Shown piece after piece: positions 1 through 5,666 of a stretch of 6,213 nt of DNA. How positions within the stretch are numbered: the stretch's first letter is position 1; every line of letters starts with the position of its first letter. Origin of the DNA: Rhodospirillales bacterium (GTDB taxonomy: Bacteria > Pseudomonadota > Alphaproteobacteria > Rhodospirillales > Casp-alpha2); the NCBI GenBank assembly GCA_028282185.1, contig JANQIJ010000320.1:1-6213 (forward strand), written 5' to 3'. Below the pieces are notes generated by a model. That model worked only from the letters and a program-made list of their open reading frames with translations, was not told where the DNA came from and did not search any database. The translations under genes and the position numbers were made by a program.

Positions 1-344
1 AAGGCCACGTTGTCAAACGTCGACAAATGGTCGAGCAGACGAAACTCCTGAAACACCACGCCGACGCGACGTCGAATCTTCGGCAGATCCCGTCGCGCCG
101 TATGGGCCACGTCGCGACCGAACAGGGTCATCTGCCCGCGGGTCGGGCGAAGCGCCATATACATCAGTTTCAAAAGAGACGATTTGCCGGCGCCGCTTTC
201 GCCCAAAAGAAAGCGGAACGCCCCCGACGTCAGCTGGAACGTCACGTCCTGCAAAACCTCGGGGCCGAGGCCGTAGCGCAGGCCCACGTTTTCAAAACTG
301 ACGATGTCTTGCGGATCGCGGTCGGAGGTCACTCGTGGTCTCAT
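1..344 (-). CDS. ftsE: Cell division ATP-binding protein FtsE (N-terminal part, runs off window)
   Basis: This is the ABC-type ATPase that pairs with the membrane protein FtsX; the FtsEX complex works at the division septum and controls cell-wall hydrolysis. Only the first 114 residues lie inside the window. Visible are the FtsE-typical opening FENVGLRYG (about 17-25), the Walker A motif GESGAGKS (48-55) and the Q-loop VVFQEFRLL (96-104, Gln99). The Walker B and signature motifs lie beyond the left edge. The start at 344 is the only reasonable ATG: the ATG five bases upstream meets a TGA within three codons. This start gives about 14 residues before the conserved core, slightly more than usual for FtsE, so the true start could be a little further in. 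The ribosome site is weak. ftsX is expected just beyond the left edge (known FtsEX gene order). The gene is divergent from a zinc-ribbon protein gene, an arrangement I recall from alphaproteobacteria. Identification is firm. Confidence 0.93.
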   Translation of the reverse strand, partial: MRPRVTSDRDPQDIVSFENVGLRYGLGPEVLQDVTFQLTSGAFRFLLGESGAGKSSLLKLMYMALRPTRGQMTLFGRDVAHTARRDLPKIRRRVGVVFQEFRLLDHLSTFDNVA

Positions 345-365
345 CTCATGCTTAGGAAAGCGTTC

Positions 366-396
366 ATTAAATTGCGCTATTCCCTTGGAGTCACAA
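366..396 (-). promoter_or_regulatory. Weak candidate promoter for ftsE
   Basis: On the minus strand TTGTGA (396-391) is followed 19 nt later by TTTAAT (371-366). The -10-like hexamer matches the consensus at five of six positions, but the spacing is longer than the preferred 17 nt. It would place the start of transcription about 10-15 nt upstream of the ftsE ATG. This is a pattern match only. Confidence 0.2.
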
Positions 397-404
397 TGCC
401 ATGC

Positions 405-432
405 GGCCGTCCCGCCGTCCAGGGAGGCGGCC
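405..432. other. GC-rich hairpin in the ftsE/zinc-ribbon divergent spacer
   Basis: GGCCG-TCCC (405-413) pairs with GGGA (422-425) and CGGCC (428-432) around an 8-nt loop, with a two-base GG bulge. It lies between the two divergent promoters. It could be an operator or a structured leader for ftsE, or chance in GC-rich DNA. There is no T-run, so it is not a standard terminator. Confidence 0.25.
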
Positions 433-453
433 ACGCGCGCCGCTTGGCTCAGC

Positions 454-482
454 TTGCTTTCCTATCTGCGGACGCATATAAA
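454..482 (+). promoter_or_regulatory. Sigma70-like promoter for the zinc-ribbon gene
   Basis: TTGCTT (454-459), a 17-nt spacer and TATAAA (477-482) form a recognisable housekeeping promoter. The -10 matches five of six consensus bases and the -35 three of six, with ideal spacing. Transcription would begin near 489 and leave a leader of about 20 nt before the ATG at 508. The AT-rich -10 stands out in an otherwise GC-rich stretch. Confidence 0.5.
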
Positions 483-507
483 GTCGAAGGGTGGAATCGG
501 GGCAAAT

Positions 508-1590
508 ATGCTAATTACCTGTCCAAATTGTCGGACGCGCTACACCTTGCAGCCGGCCCAACTGGGCCAGGGCCGCAATGTAAGCTGTTCCAACTGCGCG
601 CATGTCTGGTTCGCCGACCCCAAGGACGCCGAACCGGACCCGCCGCCCCGGCCCGCCGCCGCGCCGCCGCCTGCTGCCGCAATGCCGCAGCAGGCCTACG
701 CGCCAGCGCCCGGCTATCCGCCGCAAGGCTACGCCCCGCAACCGGGATATCCGCCTCAGGGCTATGCCCCGCAACCGGGGTATCCGCCGCCGCCCGGATA
801 TCCGGCGCCACCGGCTCCGCAGGCCGCGCCACCGCCACCCGAACCGGCCGCGCCGCCGCCCGAACCGGCCGCGCCGCCGCCGGAACCGGCGCCCGAGCCC
901 GATCCGCTGCCCGACCCCGAGGTCGCAGCGGATGACACCGATCTGAGGGAATTGACCACGGACATCGATTCGATGTTCGAGGACGAGGACATCGAACCGT
1001 TCGAATCCTTGATCGGCGACGACGATCAAGAAGACGACGGCCTGGACGAAATCGATTCGCCGGACCAGATGGAAGACCCGGAAGAAATTCCCGACGTCTT
1101 CACGGCGGAAGAACAGGAACCGGACCAGGATCAGCCCAAGAAAAGCCCGATCCTCAAGATCATCGGCTTCATCTTCGTGCTGCTGGTCGTCGGTCTGGTG
1201 GCCGCCGCCTTCTTCCTCAAGGATCACGTCGTCAAGTTTGTCCCGGCCCTGGAATCGGTCTACGACATGATCGGGTTCCATGAGGTCGGCGACGGCCTGC
1301 AAATCCAAAAAGTCGACATCACCCAGGACACGGACGCGGGTTTGGAAGTCCTGGTCGTCCGTGGCGAGGTGGAGAACGTCAAGGACGACGTCCGGCCTGT
1401 GCCGATGCTGCGGGCGACGCTGTTGGATGGCGAGGGCGAACCCCTGCAAACGGCCGACGTGGCGCCGGTCAAGAGCCAGCTCAGGGCCGGTGACCGGTTG
1501 AGCTTCAAAATCCTGATCAAGGAGCCGTCGCCCCTGCGCCGCCGGGTCACCGTGACCTTCATCGAAGCGGCCGAAGCAAACCCGCAGTAA
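508..1590 (+). CDS. MJ0042 zinc-ribbon / DUF3426 single-pass membrane protein
   Basis: A 360-residue protein of unknown biochemical role. It opens with an MJ0042-type zinc ribbon with two CxxC pairs, Cys5/Cys8 and Cys27/Cys30, starting MLITCPNCRTRY. A Pro-rich linker follows (about 43-133), with GYPPQGYAPQP and PPPEPAA repeats, then a very acidic segment (about 134-208) and a single membrane helix (about 218-237, flanked by Lys). The last 120 residues match the DUF3426 type (core about 270-355, with GLEVLVVRGEVEN). With the Zn ribbon cytoplasmic, the C-terminal domain would be periplasmic; this topology is inferred. The ATG at 508 is chosen because the zinc ribbon begins exactly there; an upstream in-frame ATG at 304 would add unlike sequence and overlap ftsE. 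The gene is divergent from ftsE, and this pairing with division genes is seen elsewhere in alphaproteobacteria (from memory), so an envelope or division-linked role is possible but unproven. Confidence 0.9.
   Translation: MLITCPNCRTRYTLQPAQLGQGRNVSCSNCAHVWFADPKDAEPDPPPRPAAAPPPAAAMPQQAYAPAPGYPPQGYAPQPGYPPQGYAPQPGYPPPPGYPAPPAPQAAPPPPEPAAPPPEPAAPPPEPAPEPDPLPDPEVAADDTDLRELTTDIDSMFEDEDIEPFESLIGDDDQEDDGLDEIDSPDQMEDPEEIPDVFTAEEQEPDQDQPKKSPILKIIGFIFVLLVVGLVAAAFFLKDHVVKFVPALESVYDMIGFHEVGDGLQIQKVDITQDTDAGLEVLVVRGEVENVKDDVRPVPMLRATLLDGEGEPLQTADVAPVKSQLRAGDRLSFKILIKEPSPLRRRVTVTFIEAAEANPQ
712..786 (+). repeat. 33-bp in-frame tandem repeat (GYPPQGYAPQP), about 2.3 copies
   Basis: Units at 712-744 and 745-777 encode the same 11 residues with a few synonymous differences, and a partial third unit begins at 778 (GYP). 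They lie in the Pro-rich linker of the zinc-ribbon protein. The unit length is a multiple of three, so copy-number change would lengthen or shorten the linker without breaking the frame. Confidence 0.85.
841..897 (+). repeat. 21-bp in-frame tandem repeat (EPAAPPP), about 2.5 copies
   Basis: Units at 841-861 and 862-882 are identical except for the last base. A third, diverging unit starts at 883 (GAACCGGCG). They encode EPAAPPP repeats at the end of the Pro-rich linker, just before the acidic region. Confidence 0.85.
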
Positions 1591-1617
1591 TTCCCGGCAT
1601 CGGACGACCAATCGCGT

Positions 1618-1638
1618 ACCTGGGTCGAGGCGACCGGT
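1618..1638 (+). terminator. Candidate hairpin downstream of the zinc-ribbon gene
   Basis: ACC and GGTCG (1618-1627, with a two-base TG bulge) pair with CGACC and GGT (1631-1638) around a three-base loop. It begins 27 nt after the stop codon. No U-tract follows, so intrinsic termination is uncertain; it may only stabilise the 3' end. Confidence 0.3.
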
Positions 1639-1646
1639 TCCGACGC

Positions 1647-1766
1647 CTAGATGTTTAGTCCCGGCATTTGATGGATTGAATCGTTGAGACGCCGTTTCCG
1701 GCTCGCCGGCTGGGAAGGCCGGCCTGCCGATCTCAGCTGTTTCGATCTAAACCTGAACTGCTCTAG
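1647..1766. mobile_element. Imperfect palindromic intergenic element with CTAG ends (MITE-like)
   Basis: CTAG occurs at both ends (1647-1650 and 1763-1766). Reading inward, the ends are related: CTAGA-TGTTTAG on the left and CTAGAGCAGTTCAG on the reverse complement of the right, differing by a 2-nt gap and one transition. Further in, 1672-1689 pairs with 1731-1749 in RNA form through 17 pairs (three of them GU), with one mismatch (1681/1740) and one bulge (1738). A GC-rich inner hairpin follows, 1705-1710 with 1718-1723, flanked by 1700-1702 with 1726-1728. It fills the gap between convergent genes and could stop transcription from both sides. TA/CTAG ends are what IS630-type elements leave, so a small non-autonomous derivative is plausible. 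It encodes no protein that I can support. Confidence 0.5.
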
Positions 1767-2062
1767 TAGGCCATCCGGTCGAAGTAATCGCCGAGCGCCA
1801 GGGCCAGATCCCATTCTTCCCGTTCCGCGGCAAGCGCGCGGATCGACGCCAGGGCATTGCTGTTCTGGTCGTCGATGTAGGCGCGATCGACCAGGACCGC
1901 CTGTGCCTGACGCCGGACCACGGGACCGAATTCCCGCTCACAACGGCGCAGGAAGGACCCGACCCCGTCCCGCGACAGAATGCCGCGCCGCAGGCGCGTG
2001 CGGACGATGTCGCTGGGGGCCGAGTTGAATCCGTTGCCGTCGAAATCGTAGTACCTGGACAT
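1763..2062 (-). CDS. Unrecognised 99-aa protein
   Basis: A small soluble protein that I do not recognise. It starts MSRYYDFDGNGF, has an Arg-rich, probably helical middle (RTRLRRG at 21-27, CEREFGPVVRRQAQ at about 41-54) and ends in a likely helix, EEWDLALALGDYFDRMAY. It has a single cysteine, no signal peptide and no membrane segment. Codon use is convincingly coding: most third positions are G or C, as in the neighbours. The ATG at 2062 has only a poorly spaced AGGGATAGG-like ribosome site. The gene is divergent from the hydrolase cluster, with 98 bp between them holding a CRP-like palindrome, and convergent with the zinc-ribbon gene. Its stop codon TAG overlaps the CTAG end of the palindromic element, so its last residues may have been set by that element. 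It could be a small regulator, but nothing in the sequence proves this. Confidence 0.75.
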   Translation of the reverse strand: MSRYYDFDGNGFNSAPSDIVRTRLRRGILSRDGVGSFLRRCEREFGPVVRRQAQAVLVDRAYIDDQNSNALASIRALAAEREEWDLALALGDYFDRMAY

Positions 2063-2094
2063 GCTAAGAGCCTATCCCTTGGCGCGTTTCCTGG

Positions 2095-2112
2095 CTGTGA
2101 ACACGATCACAG
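2095..2112. promoter_or_regulatory. Perfect CRP-like palindrome, CTGTGA-N6-TCACAG
   Basis: CTGTGA (2095-2100), six bases, TCACAG (2107-2112): a perfect 6-bp inverted repeat containing the exact TGTGA-N6-TCACA core bound by CRP-family regulators. It sits in the 98-bp divergent spacer, with its centre about 57 nt before the hydrolase ATG and about 41 nt before the 99-aa gene ATG. On the plus strand a weak promoter-like pair, TTGGCG (2079-2084) and CACGAT (2102-2107), would overlap the site and suggest repression, but those boxes are poor. The motif is seen directly; the regulator is inferred. Confidence 0.55.
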
Positions 2113-2125
2113 GGCCACTGGGGCC

Positions 2126-2164
2126 ATGACAGAAGCCGCCGGGCCGGGCAAGATGGCGCCATGA
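2126..2164 (+). CDS. Possible 12-codon leader ORF overlapping the hydrolase start
   Basis: An ATG at 2126 opens a 12-residue frame (MTEAAGPGKMAP) whose TGA (2162-2164) overlaps the ATG of the hydrolase in an ATGA junction. The hydrolase lacks a clear ribosome site of its own, so translational coupling through this short frame is possible. It may equally be chance in a leader free of stop codons. Confidence 0.2.
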   Translation: MTEAAGPGKMAP

Positions 2165-3999
2165 CCGGGTTCAACGTCCGTCCCGACGCCTATCTTAAGG
2201 ACAGGCCGCCGATTTTCGACGGCGCGCGCATCGTCTCGCAGTATGTCGCCGTGCGCGACGGCACGCGATTGGCCGTCGATGTGCATCTGCCCGGGGACGG
2301 GGGCGGGCCCGACGAAACGTTTCCAGCCGTCTGCGTTTTCACCCCCTATTACCGGCGCTTCGCCTTGACCGCGACCGCGCCCGCGGACCTGGACGCGGCG
2401 CCGACCGTGGCGTTCTATCGCGATCTGTTCGTGCCGCGGGGCTATGCCCTGGTCGCCGTCGATGTGCGCGGGTCCGGCGCCAGCTTCGGCTGCCGCGACG
2501 GATTCCGCGCCCCGGTGGAACGCCTGGACCATCACGACATCGCCGATTGGGTCGCGGCACAGCCCTGGTTTTCAGGCCGCCTGGGCGCAACCGGCATTTC
2601 CTATCCCGGTGCGGCGGCGGACTTCCTGGCCTCGACCCTGCACCCGGCGGTCAAGGCCGTCGCGCCGCTTTGCGCGGTCTGGGACACCTGGGCCAATCAC
2701 CTGTATCCCGGGGGCGTGCTGTGCAACTGCATCACCAAGAACTACGGCGCCCTGGCCGACGCCCTGGACCGGGACGACCGCGACGCGATCCCGCGCCATG
2801 CCTATTTCTGGCATCCCGAACGGGCCGGCCCGGCGCCGGTCGACAACGATCCCGACGGGGTCTTGCTCGGACAGGCCCTGAAGGAGCACGCCGGCAATTT
2901 CGACATGCAGGACTTCGCCCAGCAGTTGCGGTTCCGTGACCAGGGTCTGAGCGACGATCCCCAATACACCAGCGCCAAGATCAGCCCCTACCACTACGCC
3001 ACCCGCAGGCAGGCGGCCCGCGTGCCCTATTTCATCGCATCGGGCTGGTTTGACGGACAGTACCAGTCTGGCGCGGTGCAGCGCTTCACCTGGCTCGGCA
3101 ATCCCGACAATCGGTTGATGCTGGGCCCCTGGGACCATGGCGCGCGGGCCCAGGCCAGCCCCTGGCGCGGCACGGCCCCCGAAGACGCCAACGCGGCGCA
3201 GCAACCATTTCTGGGCGCCGCCGTGCTGCGGTTCTTCGACCGCCATCTCATGGAAATGGACAACGGCGAGACGGCGGAAGCCCCGGTGACCTATTACATC
3301 ATGGCCGAGGAGGTCTGGAAATCGGCCGCGCAATGGCCGCCCAAGAGCACGGAAACTGTCTGGCATCTGGCTACCGACGGCGCGCTCAGCCAAGACCCGC
3401 CCGCAACAGAGACAGCGGCCAAGGACGCCTATCAGGCCGACTACGATTGTCGGACCGGCGTTCATTCGCGCTACGACCGTCTTTATCTGGGCACGATCGA
3501 CGATTATTACGACGACTGGCACGGCCGCGACCGGGCAATGCTGACCTATACCACCCCGCCCTTGACCGAAGACACGGAAGTCACCGGCCATCCCTGGGTC
3601 GACCTGCGTTTCGCATGTTCGGAAAAGGACTGCGCCTTCTTTGTTTATCTGGAGGACGTCACGCCGGAAGGCAAAAGCGTCTACGTGACCGAGGGCGTGT
3701 TCCGCGCCCTGCACCGCATGCCGGGGGCGCCGCCGGCGACGATCCCGGCCATGGGGCCGAGCCACAGCTTCGCCCAATCGGACGCCCGGCACCTGGTTCC
3801 GGACGAAGCCGCGGCGGCGGCCTTCGAACTGATGCCCACGTCCTATCTGTTCCGCCGGGGGCATCGCATCCGCCTGGCCATCGCGCTCGCGGACTCGGAC
3901 CATTTTTCCCGCATCCCCGACGGCCGTCCGCCCGGAATCAGCGTTTTCCGTCAACGGGATCGGGCGTCCCGCTTGATCCTGCCCGTAATCTCCCGCTAA
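2161..3999 (+). CDS. CocE/NonD family alpha/beta hydrolase (X-Pro peptidase S15 superfamily)
   Basis: A 612-residue hydrolase of the CocE/NonD type. The family cleaves ester or amide bonds (cocaine esterase, glutaryl-acylase and X-Pro dipeptidyl-peptidase relatives); the substrate here cannot be told. The alpha/beta-hydrolase domain (about 20-340) has the nucleophile elbow GISYPG with Ser147, then Asp298 in SGWFDG and His326 in GPWDHG, matching the family's Ser-Asp-His triad. A likely helical cap lies at about 165-270, and a C-terminal jelly-roll-type domain at about 360-608 (for example WVDLRFACSEKDCAFFVYLED). Length is normal for the family. There is no signal peptide, so it is probably cytoplasmic. 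The ATG at 2161 is the first usable start after an in-frame TGA at 2098. The next gene begins 9 nt after its stop, so the two are probably co-transcribed. A CRP-like palindrome lies upstream. Confidence 0.9.
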   Translation: MTGFNVRPDAYLKDRPPIFDGARIVSQYVAVRDGTRLAVDVHLPGDGGGPDETFPAVCVFTPYYRRFALTATAPADLDAAPTVAFYRDLFVPRGYALVAVDVRGSGASFGCRDGFRAPVERLDHHDIADWVAAQPWFSGRLGATGISYPGAAADFLASTLHPAVKAVAPLCAVWDTWANHLYPGGVLCNCITKNYGALADALDRDDRDAIPRHAYFWHPERAGPAPVDNDPDGVLLGQALKEHAGNFDMQDFAQQLRFRDQGLSDDPQYTSAKISPYHYATRRQAARVPYFIASGWFDGQYQSGAVQRFTWLGNPDNRLMLGPWDHGARAQASPWRGTAPEDANAAQQPFLGAAVLRFFDRHLMEMDNGETAEAPVTYYIMAEEVWKSAAQWPPKSTETVWHLATDGALSQDPPATETAAKDAYQADYDCRTGVHSRYDRLYLGTIDDYYDDWHGRDRAMLTYTTPPLTEDTEVTGHPWVDLRFACSEKDCAFFVYLEDVTPEGKSVYVTEGVFRALHRMPGAPPATIPAMGPSHSFAQSDARHLVPDEAAAAAFELMPTSYLFRRGHRIRLAIALADSDHFSRIPDGRPPGISVFRQRDRASRLILPVISR

Positions 4000-4008
4000 C
4001 TTCAAACC

Positions 4009-5013
4009 ATGGACGCGCCCTTCAAGGATTATCCGGAAATCCCCGACCCCTACCGCCCGGACACCGATCGGTTTTCCTTCGACGTGGATCAGGCGTTGAG
4101 GAGCGTCGTCTCGCTGCGCTCGGAAATTCCGGACAACGCCTTCACCGCACGAACGCTCGGCACGGAGCGCAGCGGTCACGGCGTGGTCATCGACCCCAAG
4201 GGTCTGGTCCTGACGATCGGCTACCTGATCGTCGAGGCGCGGAACATCTGGTTGGTCTCGAACGACGGCCGGGCCGCCGAAGGCCATGTCCTGGGCTACG
4301 ATCAGGAAACCGGTTTCGGCCTGGTGCAGGCCCTGCAACCCCTGGACGCGCCGGCCCTGGAGCTGGGCTCCTCCGCCGATCTGATTCCCGGAGACGACGT
4401 CATTGTCGCCGGATGGGGCGGCGTTAAACACGCCCTGCGGGCCCGGGTGTCCGCGCGCAGGGAATTCGCCGGCTATTGGGAATATCTCTTGGACAACGCC
4501 ATCTTCACCGCGCCCGCGCATCCGCTTTGGGGCGGCGCCGCCCTGATCGGCGAGGACGGCACGCTGCGCGGCATTGGGTCGCTTTACGTCAAGGGTGAGG
4601 ACGGTGCCGGCGCCGGCGTGGCGGACGGGGACGGCGACACCGAAGGCAACATGATCGTGCCGGTCGATATCGTGAAACCGATCCTACCGACGCTGCGCAC
4701 CACGGGCACTTCGGGCCGCCCGCCCCGGCCCTGGCTGGGCGCCTTTTCGGCCGAGGCCGAGGGCCGGGTGATCGTCGTCGGCACCTGGTCGGGCGGGCCG
4801 GCGGAGGATGCAGGCCTGCGCGCCGGCGATCTGATCCTGGGCGTTGACGACAAGCCGGTCGAAGGCATGGCCGAATTCTATCGCGGCATCTGGTCACTGG
4901 GCCCGGCGGGCATCGACGTGCCCCTGAACATCTACCGCGACGGCGACGTGGTCACGGTGACCGTGCAATCCCGGTCCCGGGGCGATTACTACAAGACGCC
5001 CAACCTCCACTGA
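4009..5013 (+). CDS. HtrA-like trypsin-fold/PDZ protein lacking the catalytic triad
   Basis: A 334-residue protein built like a DegP/HtrA (S1C) protease: a trypsin-like domain (about 25-230) followed by one PDZ domain (about 243-328, with AEDAGLRAGDLILGVDD). The catalytic positions appear to be lost. Where HtrA has LTNxHVV this has LTIGYLI (His replaced by Tyr72); where it has T/S-D-x-A-L-I-Q this has TGFGLVQ (Asp replaced by Gly102); and where it has GNSGGAL this has PLWGGAAL (Ser replaced by Trp174). It is therefore probably a pseudoprotease or peptide-binding scaffold. No signal peptide or membrane helix is seen, so it is likely cytoplasmic, unlike periplasmic DegP. The reading frame and codon use are intact, so it is not a decaying gene; I recall similar triad-less proteins annotated as serine proteases in alphaproteobacteria. 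It starts 9 nt after the hydrolase, with no ribosome site, and ends 8 nt before alkB. Confidence 0.85.
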   Translation: MDAPFKDYPEIPDPYRPDTDRFSFDVDQALRSVVSLRSEIPDNAFTARTLGTERSGHGVVIDPKGLVLTIGYLIVEARNIWLVSNDGRAAEGHVLGYDQETGFGLVQALQPLDAPALELGSSADLIPGDDVIVAGWGGVKHALRARVSARREFAGYWEYLLDNAIFTAPAHPLWGGAALIGEDGTLRGIGSLYVKGEDGAGAGVADGDGDTEGNMIVPVDIVKPILPTLRTTGTSGRPPRPWLGAFSAEAEGRVIVVGTWSGGPAEDAGLRAGDLILGVDDKPVEGMAEFYRGIWSLGPAGIDVPLNIYRDGDVVTVTVQSRSRGDYYKTPNLH

Positions 5014-5021
5014 CCGGCCCC

Positions 5022-5597
5022 TTGAGCGATCCGATCGATTTCCCCGACATTGAGGGGACATTGCACCCGGCGGCCCTGGCCGATGCGGCGGACTTGTTCC
5101 GGCGCCTGGCGGCGGAACTGGACTGGAAGCAGGAAACATTGACGCTTTACGGCCGGCGCATCCCGCAGCCGCGGCTCAGCGCCTGGTACGGCGACGCCAC
5201 CTATGCCTATTCGGGCATTACGCTGGAACCCCGGGCCTGGCATCCGCTGCTGGCGGACCTGCGGGACCGCTGCCGAGCCATGGCGGGCACGCCGTTCAAT
5301 TCCGTCTTGGCCAATTACTACCGCGACGGCCGGGACAGCATGGACTGGCATTCGGACGACGAGGCGACGCTGGGCCCCAACCCGGTGATCGCCTCGGTGA
5401 ACTTGGGCGCGGCCCGGCGGTTTCAATTGCGCCGCAAGGACGACAAGGCGCGCAAGATCGAAATGCTCTTGGGCGGCGGCGACGTGCTGATCATGGCCGG
5501 CCGCTGCCAGCACGATTGGCAACACCGGGTGCCGAAGACCCGCCGCCCCGCATCTCCCCGCATCAACTTGACATTCCGCCGCATCGTCGCCATCTAA
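5022..5597 (+). CDS. alkB: AlkB-family Fe(II)/2-oxoglutarate dioxygenase (DNA alkylation repair, ALKBH2/3-like)
   Basis: A 191-residue enzyme of the AlkB family, which removes methyl groups such as 1-methyladenine and 3-methylcytosine from DNA or RNA by oxidation, using Fe(II) and 2-oxoglutarate. Visible are the metal ligands His110 and Asp112 in MDWHSDDE, the second His168 in WQHRVPK, and the Arg pair of RINLTFR (Arg180, Arg186), the first of these motifs preceded by NYYRDGRDSMDW. PQPRLSAWYGD (about 50-60) and YSGITLEP are typical of the ALKBH2/3-like and plant/bacterial subgroup rather than of E. coli AlkB. The start is TTG at 5022: no ATG occurs in frame before residue 90, and the open frame from TTG gives the expected N-terminus. 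No clear ribosome site is present and only 8 nt separate it from the previous stop, so it probably depends on the upstream gene for translation. Identification is firm; substrate is inferred. Confidence 0.93.
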   Translation: MSDPIDFPDIEGTLHPAALADAADLFRRLAAELDWKQETLTLYGRRIPQPRLSAWYGDATYAYSGITLEPRAWHPLLADLRDRCRAMAGTPFNSVLANYYRDGRDSMDWHSDDEATLGPNPVIASVNLGAARRFQLRRKDDKARKIEMLLGGGDVLIMAGRCQHDWQHRVPKTRRPASPRINLTFRRIVAI

Positions 5598-5609
5598 CAT
5601 TCGATACGA

Positions 5610-5632
5610 CGACCACGGGGGAGCATTGGTCG
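5610..5632. other. Inverted repeat CGACCA-N11-TGGTCG after alkB
   Basis: CGACCA (5610-5615) and TGGTCG (5627-5632) form a perfect 6-bp inverted repeat around 11 bases, in the 69-bp gap between alkB and the BLUF gene. There is no T-run. Its right arm overlaps the candidate -35 box of the BLUF promoter, so an operator is as likely as a terminator. Confidence 0.3.
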
Positions 5633-5653
5633 AGACGACGTCCTGCATATTGT
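5626..5653 (+). promoter_or_regulatory. Weak candidate promoter for the BLUF gene
   Basis: TTGGTC (5626-5631), a 16-nt spacer and TATTGT (5648-5653). Transcription would start near 5660, only a few bases before the ATG at 5667, which would give an almost leaderless message; no ribosome site is seen there. This is a tentative pattern match. Confidence 0.25.
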
Positions 5654-5666
5654 GGTATTTTCGCCC

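Noticed and set aside
304..507. N-terminal extension of the zinc-ribbon protein from an ATG at 304
   Set aside because: The extra 68 residues would overlap ftsE, read through the promoter region and precede the natural MLITCPNC start of the zinc ribbon.
27..935. 302-aa open frame on the plus strand across ftsE, the spacer and the Pro-rich region
   Set aside because: It runs antisense through the FtsE Walker A region and then out of frame through the Pro-rich repeats, and has no domain content.
511..1611. 366-aa open frame on the minus strand opposite the zinc-ribbon gene
   Set aside because: It is Arg-rich low-complexity sequence mirroring the Pro-rich repeats. The plus-strand frame has a zinc ribbon, a membrane helix and the DUF3426-type domain.
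3997..4011. Possible readthrough fusion of the hydrolase with the HtrA-like protein (same frame, 9 nt apart)
   Set aside because: A normal TAA stop separates them and both proteins are complete at their ends; nothing suggests recoding.
2572..4521. 649-aa open frame on the minus strand opposite the hydrolase and HtrA-like genes
   Set aside because: It lies antisense to two genes with clear family motifs, and its translation shows no recognisable domain. Long antisense frames are expected opposite genes with GC-rich third positions.
5652..5666. GTG start for the BLUF gene
   Set aside because: It adds only MVFSP before the ATG, has no better ribosome site and overlaps the candidate -10 box; the ATG at 5667 is kept.
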